From contig JAHQWY010000128.1 of the NCBI GenBank assembly GCA_029856445.1, forward strand, positions 1-9,312: a stretch of 9,312 nt of DNA, given 5' to 3'. A program made the position numbers and the translations under genes. Source of the stretch: Promethearchaeia archaeon (GTDB lineage: Archaea; Asgardarchaeota; Lokiarchaeia; Sigyniarchaeales; SOKP01). Below, in pieces: positions 6,154 through 9,312 of this stretch. Position 1 is the stretch's first letter; each line of letters starts with the position of its first letter. Under the pieces are notes generated by a model that made no database searches, had not been told where the DNA came from, and was given only the letters and a program-made list of their open reading frames with translations.

Positions 6154-6295
6154 ATCAAAATTAGTTTTCTCAACATGAAATGCTTCTGGGATGAATTCAT
6201 ACGAACAAATAGGACACTTAATTTTATGTTCTGAAAGAGCTTTCTTCTTTACTATCTATTATCACCCAATATGGTTTTTTGTAGGGAAAAATCAA
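6154..6295 (-). pseudogene. Hidden, frameshifted N-terminal part of the zinc-ribbon/HEPN protein
   Basis: The main frame stays open above the GTG at 6153 to TAG at 6258-6256. It reads HKIKCPICSYEFIPEAFHVE, with a CPxC pair at 6216-6205 that completes the zinc ribbon with CPDC. No ATG, GTG or TTG exists in that stretch. In the next frame, a run from TTG 6295 reads MIFPYKKPYWVIIDSKEE. If one base is removed around the A run at 6243-6241, it joins directly to ALSEHKIKCPIC. The shift must lie between 6255 and 6227, the only region open in both frames. The TTG sits about 22 bases below a TATATAAA box, and GTG 6265 is a second possible start. The joined protein would have 321 residues. Either the gene carries a real frameshift, the base call is wrong, or initiation uses a non-standard codon. 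Confidence 0.55.
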
Positions 6296-6313
6296 TTAAT
6301 TAGATAAGAAATC

Positions 6314-6321
6314 TTTATATA
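6314..6321 (-). promoter_or_regulatory. TATA box upstream of the zinc-ribbon/HEPN gene
   Basis: TATATAAA on the minus strand is a canonical archaeal box centred about 22 bases above TTG 6295. No box of similar quality lies about 25 bases above GTG 6153, because that stretch looks coding. This supports translation starting near 6295. Confidence 0.45.
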
Positions 6322-6373
6322 TTAGGTTTATTGAAAATGCATAACTTTTTTATAGAATAGGATGGAAAAAATT

Positions 6374-6383
6374 AAAAAAAAAA
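6374..6383 (-). terminator. T10 tract terminating the membrane protein gene
   Basis: An unbroken T10 on the minus strand begins 17 bases after the membrane-protein stop codon and is followed by a T5 run at 6370-6366. This is a strong candidate for intrinsic archaeal termination. It separates the gene from the promoter of the zinc-ribbon/HEPN gene. Confidence 0.5.
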
Positions 6384-6399
6384 GGTTTGTATGAAAATA

Positions 6400-7350
6400 T
6401 TAAATTAAAGCAAATATCATACCTAGAATTGAGAGAATAGTTGCGATTACTAATATTGGTATTGAAATAAGATCAGGTTTTATATCTTCTTTTCTCCCTT
6501 CAATCTCTTTAAGTACCATGAATTCATACTCGATCTTTTTATAATTAATGCGTGTAATCATCGCACTTGCAAGAACCATACTTATAGTTGTAAGAGAAAC
6601 ACCTAAAGAGATATATGAGGCTTTAGCTTCAAGGATATTTGCGTTTTCTGTTTTTTCATTTCTTTGATCCTGAATACCTCTTATTTGAGTGTAAAGAAAA
6701 TAGTCTAAGATGGATTCTATTTCACCTCCTTCAAAAATAAAGAGTTCTATACCAGTATCGGGATCGTTGGGTCGAAATTCTGGTGCTAGTAGTTGAATTG
6801 CTGGATAACTGAAATATAGACCATAATAAACATAAGCAGTCCAAATATATACTGGAGACCCATATAAACTATTATAAGTCTGCCACATTTCATATGTAAT
6901 TCTGTAATCATAACCATCAGATTCCTGGGTAGCTAATACAAAATCATCGTTAGATATATTAAAGTGACGAAATAAATGAATTATAAGGAGCGAATTTTGT
7001 ATACCTTGAGCATAAATTAATAATTCAACAATCTTTTTAATATAGACATTTCTTTCATTCGGATTTAAGGTAGTATTAAGGAGATCAAATTCATTATCAA
7101 CTAACATTGCTTCAAAACGAATCTCAATTGATTTATAGGTGTTTGCTATATCTCGATTAGTTAAGAAAAGAGATTTCGATTCCATCCTTCCAAGTGTGTC
7201 CTGAAGATCAGCAACCTCTTGTTTTGTTGAGTTTGCTTTAGAAGTAAGATTCTCTTGTAATAATCCCGCAATAAACGCGGTACCAGATATTAACAATATT
7301 ATTATATAGGCTGCTAAATATTTAGTTCGAAATTCCATAATTTTAATCAT
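6400..7350 (-). CDS. Unrecognised membrane protein with three transmembrane helices
   Basis: I do not recognise this 316-residue protein. It has a basic head and a first membrane helix at about 12-31. A polar region of about 210 residues follows (32-244), then a second helix at about 245-265, a short charged loop (EYEFMVLKEIEGRKEDIK) and a third helix at about 294-316 reaching the C-terminus. The positive-inside rule (K/R-rich residues 1-10 and the 266-290 loop) puts that loop in the cytoplasm and the large region outside. The outer region is helical and rich in aromatic residues, mainly Tyr, at about 145-185. It has no cysteine, so no disulfides or metal-cysteine site. The layout resembles an extracellular sensor or a surface domain, but no signalling domain follows. 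Start: ATG 7350, or ATG 7338, which has a Shine-Dalgarno-like GAGATGA eight bases before it. It is 174 bases from the MFS gene, so co-transcription is uncertain. Confidence 0.75.
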   Translation of the reverse strand: MIKIMEFRTKYLAAYIIILLISGTAFIAGLLQENLTSKANSTKQEVADLQDTLGRMESKSLFLTNRDIANTYKSIEIRFEAMLVDNEFDLLNTTLNPNERNVYIKKIVELLIYAQGIQNSLLIIHLFRHFNISNDDFVLATQESDGYDYRITYEMWQTYNSLYGSPVYIWTAYVYYGLYFSYPAIQLLAPEFRPNDPDTGIELFIFEGGEIESILDYFLYTQIRGIQDQRNEKTENANILEAKASYISLGVSLTTISMVLASAMITRINYKKIEYEFMVLKEIEGRKEDIKPDLISIPILVIATILSILGMIFALI

Positions 7351-7524
7351 CTCTTATTTGCAAAATTACTTATGAATTTCATAAAAGATAATCATTGTTA
7401 TATTTCTTATGGAATTTAACTTTAGTGTCAAGTTCAAACTAAACTCTTCTTAGGAAAAAGGAGAAACAAAAATGAATTTATTAAATTTAGTACCAAAAGT
7501 CTTTTATTCAAAAAATAATAATTA
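7351..7524. other. Intergenic region between MFS and membrane-protein genes
   Basis: AT-rich, with no convincing gene. A T6 run on the minus strand (7515-7510), just after the MFS stop, may help end its transcript. Towards the membrane protein, TTTTATGA-like sequence around 7377-7387 is a poor TATA candidate. On the plus strand, GGAG at 7460-7463 precedes ATG 7472 of an 18-codon frame, which I do not consider a gene. Confidence 0.35.
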
Positions 7525-8871
7525 TTAAATACTTTCACTTTCAGTTATTAATCTTTCTTTCCCTTCAGCTTCTTTTTGTCTCATTAATATTTCATATGCA
7601 TAGAGTTTAGGATGTTTTTTAACATCAAAATATGCAATTAGAAAAAGGGTAATAGATAATAACACATTTGTAAGGCCAATTAGTTGATAGGAGCTTATGA
7701 ATAAAAAACCAATATACAATCCACCAATTTGTAAGAAAGAAGCAGCTATTAAAGGACTAATAGATTGAGAAATCGATTGAATATTAGTAGTCCATCCACT
7801 TACTGTTCCTTGTTTTGCTGGTCCTACTGCCTTAGTAATATTACTTGATATTAATGGGTATACTGATGACATACATAGGGCATAAGGGACCATAAATACA
7901 TACAACATCCAAAGCTCAATTAAATAGGGATAAATCATAAAAAGTATAATATATCCAATTATACTTGAAAAGAAAATCTTTTTCTCACCAATTTTACGAA
8001 TAATTCGCTTCATAATGAATAATCCATAGACCAGAAGAACAGAACCCGTTATTGACATAATTGTTCCAATAATTAAGGGTGTAGCACCAAATCGCTCATT
8101 TAGTATAAATGCAAAACTTGACCCAAATATGATGGAAATTAAAGATTGTATGAAAATTTGAGTAAACCGAATACCAACCTCTTTGTTCCAAATTTTTTCT
8201 TCCATATCAGAATTAATCTCTATCTGTTGTCTTTTCTTTTCTCTTAAATCATTAATTCTTTCTTTTGGCATACTTTCAACTAATACTGAAAGCGTGAGGA
8301 TCATGGAGAGTATTGTAAGGAAATAGGCAAATAACATTGGGAGCCACCATTCAAAAGTACCTAAAAAACCTCCTAATAAAGGACCTATTATCATGCCTCC
8401 CGTGAATCCAACCATAATTTTACCCATTTGGGAGGCTCTAGTTTGTGGGGTTGTCACATCAGAAATATAGGCTCGTATAATAGGGAATTGTCCGCTAAAA
8501 ATACCATCTAAAATACGACCAGCAAAAATTATAGGAATTGAATTTGAAAATGCTAATAATAGAAAAGCTACCCCTGTGCCCGCTTGAGAGATAATTAAGA
8601 TCGGTTTTCGGCCGTATTTATCGCTTAATTTTCCCCATAAAGGTCCAAATATTAATATAGCAATAGCATTCGAAGAAATAATAAGACCATAGGTTAGAGC
8701 ACTTGCCCCAAGAGTGTTTATAACAATTGTAGGTAATAATGGCATAACCATACTGTATCCAAACACATCAACAAGGATACTTAGAATAATTGTGAATAAA
8801 GCACGAGAAGGATTTATTTGATATTGTCCCAAATGTTCTCTATGTTCTTCATCACTCTGAAATTGAAACAT
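7525..8871 (-). CDS. MFS transporter, DHA1-type (putative drug:H+ antiporter)
   Basis: A 12-helix permease of 448 residues in the cell membrane, probably exporting a small organic compound in exchange for protons. The helix 1 signature VDVFGYSMVMPLLP (34-47) has the conserved Asp (D35) and the P-L-L-P end of DHA1 exporters. Motif A, GKLSDKYGRKP (80-90), lies in the loop between helices 2 and 3. Motif B is RILDGIFSG (119-127). The antiporter motif C, GFTGGMIIGPLLGG (155-168), is in helix 5 and marks exporters rather than importers. A long charged loop (about 198-234) joins the two six-helix halves, as usual. No truncation is visible. The N-terminal 20 residues are polar and cytoplasmic. ATG 8871 is the first start and lacks a ribosome site. 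The substrate cannot be predicted, and no regulator gene of the MarR or TetR type sits beside it. Confidence 0.93.
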   Translation of the reverse strand: MFQFQSDEEHREHLGQYQINPSRALFTIILSILVDVFGYSMVMPLLPTIVINTLGASALTYGLIISSNAIAILIFGPLWGKLSDKYGRKPILIISQAGTGVAFLLLAFSNSIPIIFAGRILDGIFSGQFPIIRAYISDVTTPQTRASQMGKIMVGFTGGMIIGPLLGGFLGTFEWWLPMLFAYFLTILSMILTLSVLVESMPKERINDLREKKRQQIEINSDMEEKIWNKEVGIRFTQIFIQSLISIIFGSSFAFILNERFGATPLIIGTIMSITGSVLLVYGLFIMKRIIRKIGEKKIFFSSIIGYIILFMIYPYLIELWMLYVFMVPYALCMSSVYPLISSNITKAVGPAKQGTVSGWTTNIQSISQSISPLIAASFLQIGGLYIGFLFISSYQLIGLTNVLLSITLFLIAYFDVKKHPKLYAYEILMRQKEAEGKERLITESESI

Positions 8872-9120
8872 GATATTAACTTGAAAAATTGAAAATTATG
8901 GTTTAAAAAATAAAGGAACACATATAAAATATTGTTTAGATATTTTTGGACCTCTTCGTACCTTAAAATCATTTGTTAAAATTTTTCATTTTAATCCATT
9001 GTAAGAGTTTCTGGATATAATGCTTATTTTACACACATCCCTACATCTCTACAAAATGATATTCTTGCTAGATATCAATTTTGTGAACTTTAGAAAGTCT
9101 AACTATTTAATTAAATCTTT
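8872..9120. other. Region upstream of the MFS gene, no gene seen
   Basis: No open frame of interest was found on either strand. The clearest promoter candidate for the MFS gene is ATTTTATATG on the minus strand at 8930-8921, giving a leader of about 25-30 bases. A TTTAAAC at 8907-8901 is a weaker, closer alternative. I see no inverted repeat that would mark an operator. Confidence 0.35.
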
Positions 9121-9124
9121 CATT

Positions 9125-9268
9125 TTATTCAAGAATTTCTTTGAGTTCTTTTCTTAATAGGTTGAAATCTTCAATAACACCAGAATCTTTATCCATACAA
9201 TCGAATATGGCATCGCATGCTCTTAAAATTTTATAAAATTCCCTTTCTTTTAAAGGTTTCAGAGGTTC
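9125..9268 (-). pseudogene. Startless coding remnant of 47 codons
   Basis: Between TGA (9271-9269) and TAA (9127-9125) the minus strand reads EPLKPLKEREFYKILRAC, then DAIFDCMDKDSGVIEDF, then NLLRKELKEILE. The composition (amphipathic helices, varied residues, little Asn/Lys monotony) looks like protein rather than AT-rich noise. No ATG, GTG or TTG precedes the ATG at 9196, which would give only 23 residues. A second stop, TAA, lies two codons above the TGA. It could be the tail of a decayed or frameshifted gene, or a small protein starting at 9196. I do not recognise the family. Confidence 0.35.
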
Positions 9269-9312
9269 TCACGATTAATCTTTTCTAATTATGATAACAA
9301 TAGATTAAAATT

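Noticed and set aside
4512..6295. Zinc-ribbon/HEPN gene and histidine phosphatase as a two-gene defence or toxin module
   Set aside because: They are on the same strand and 85 bases apart, but the phosphatase has its own TATA-like box at leaderless distance and no known system pairs these families; only conserved synteny could revive the idea.
7472..7528. 18-codon plus-strand frame with GGAG eight bases before its ATG
   Set aside because: It is too short, low in complexity (Asn/Leu/Lys), ends inside the MFS gene's 3' end and has no promoter-like box at the right distance.

Overview
The window is AT-rich DNA that reads as archaeal. The evidence is TATA-like boxes of the TTTAWATA type 20-45 bases upstream of several starts, some genes with almost no leader, GTG/TTG start codons, oligo-T tracts after genes, and a chemoreceptor tip of the archaeal NASIEAGR type. 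The gene mix and protein style suit a mesophilic archaeon, possibly Asgard (Lokiarchaeia-like). That placement is an impression: no ribosomal RNA or other phylogenetic marker is present, and no Asgard signature protein is visible.

Left part (1-2545): the 3' part of a PaaI-type hotdog thioesterase and a BltD/SpeG-like GNAT acetyltransferase lie on the plus strand. They converge on an AMP-forming fatty acyl-CoA synthetase on the minus strand. The ligase and thioesterase make and break acyl-CoA thioesters, so this corner looks like acyl-CoA metabolism.

Middle (2546-5243): a divergent promoter region of about 375 bases leads into a methyl-accepting chemotaxis protein gene. An in-frame TAA, followed at once by ATG, cuts it into 117- and 395-codon pieces. 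The second piece has a short, HAMP-less signalling hairpin with altered tip residues. It converges on a histidine-phosphatase-superfamily gene.

Right part (5329-9312), all on the minus strand: a protein with a HEPN-like R-x4-H motif whose real N-terminus, including half of a four-cysteine zinc ribbon, lies upstream of the only standard start in its frame and is joined by a one-base frameshift; an unrecognised three-helix membrane protein; a DHA1-type MFS efflux transporter; and, at the edge, a 47-codon startless coding remnant.

There is no convincing multi-gene operon: most genes have their own promoter-like box. The points most worth checking are the broken chemoreceptor, the frameshifted zinc-ribbon/HEPN gene and the orphan membrane protein. 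I did not find CRISPR arrays, tRNA or rRNA genes, insertion sequences or long repeats.
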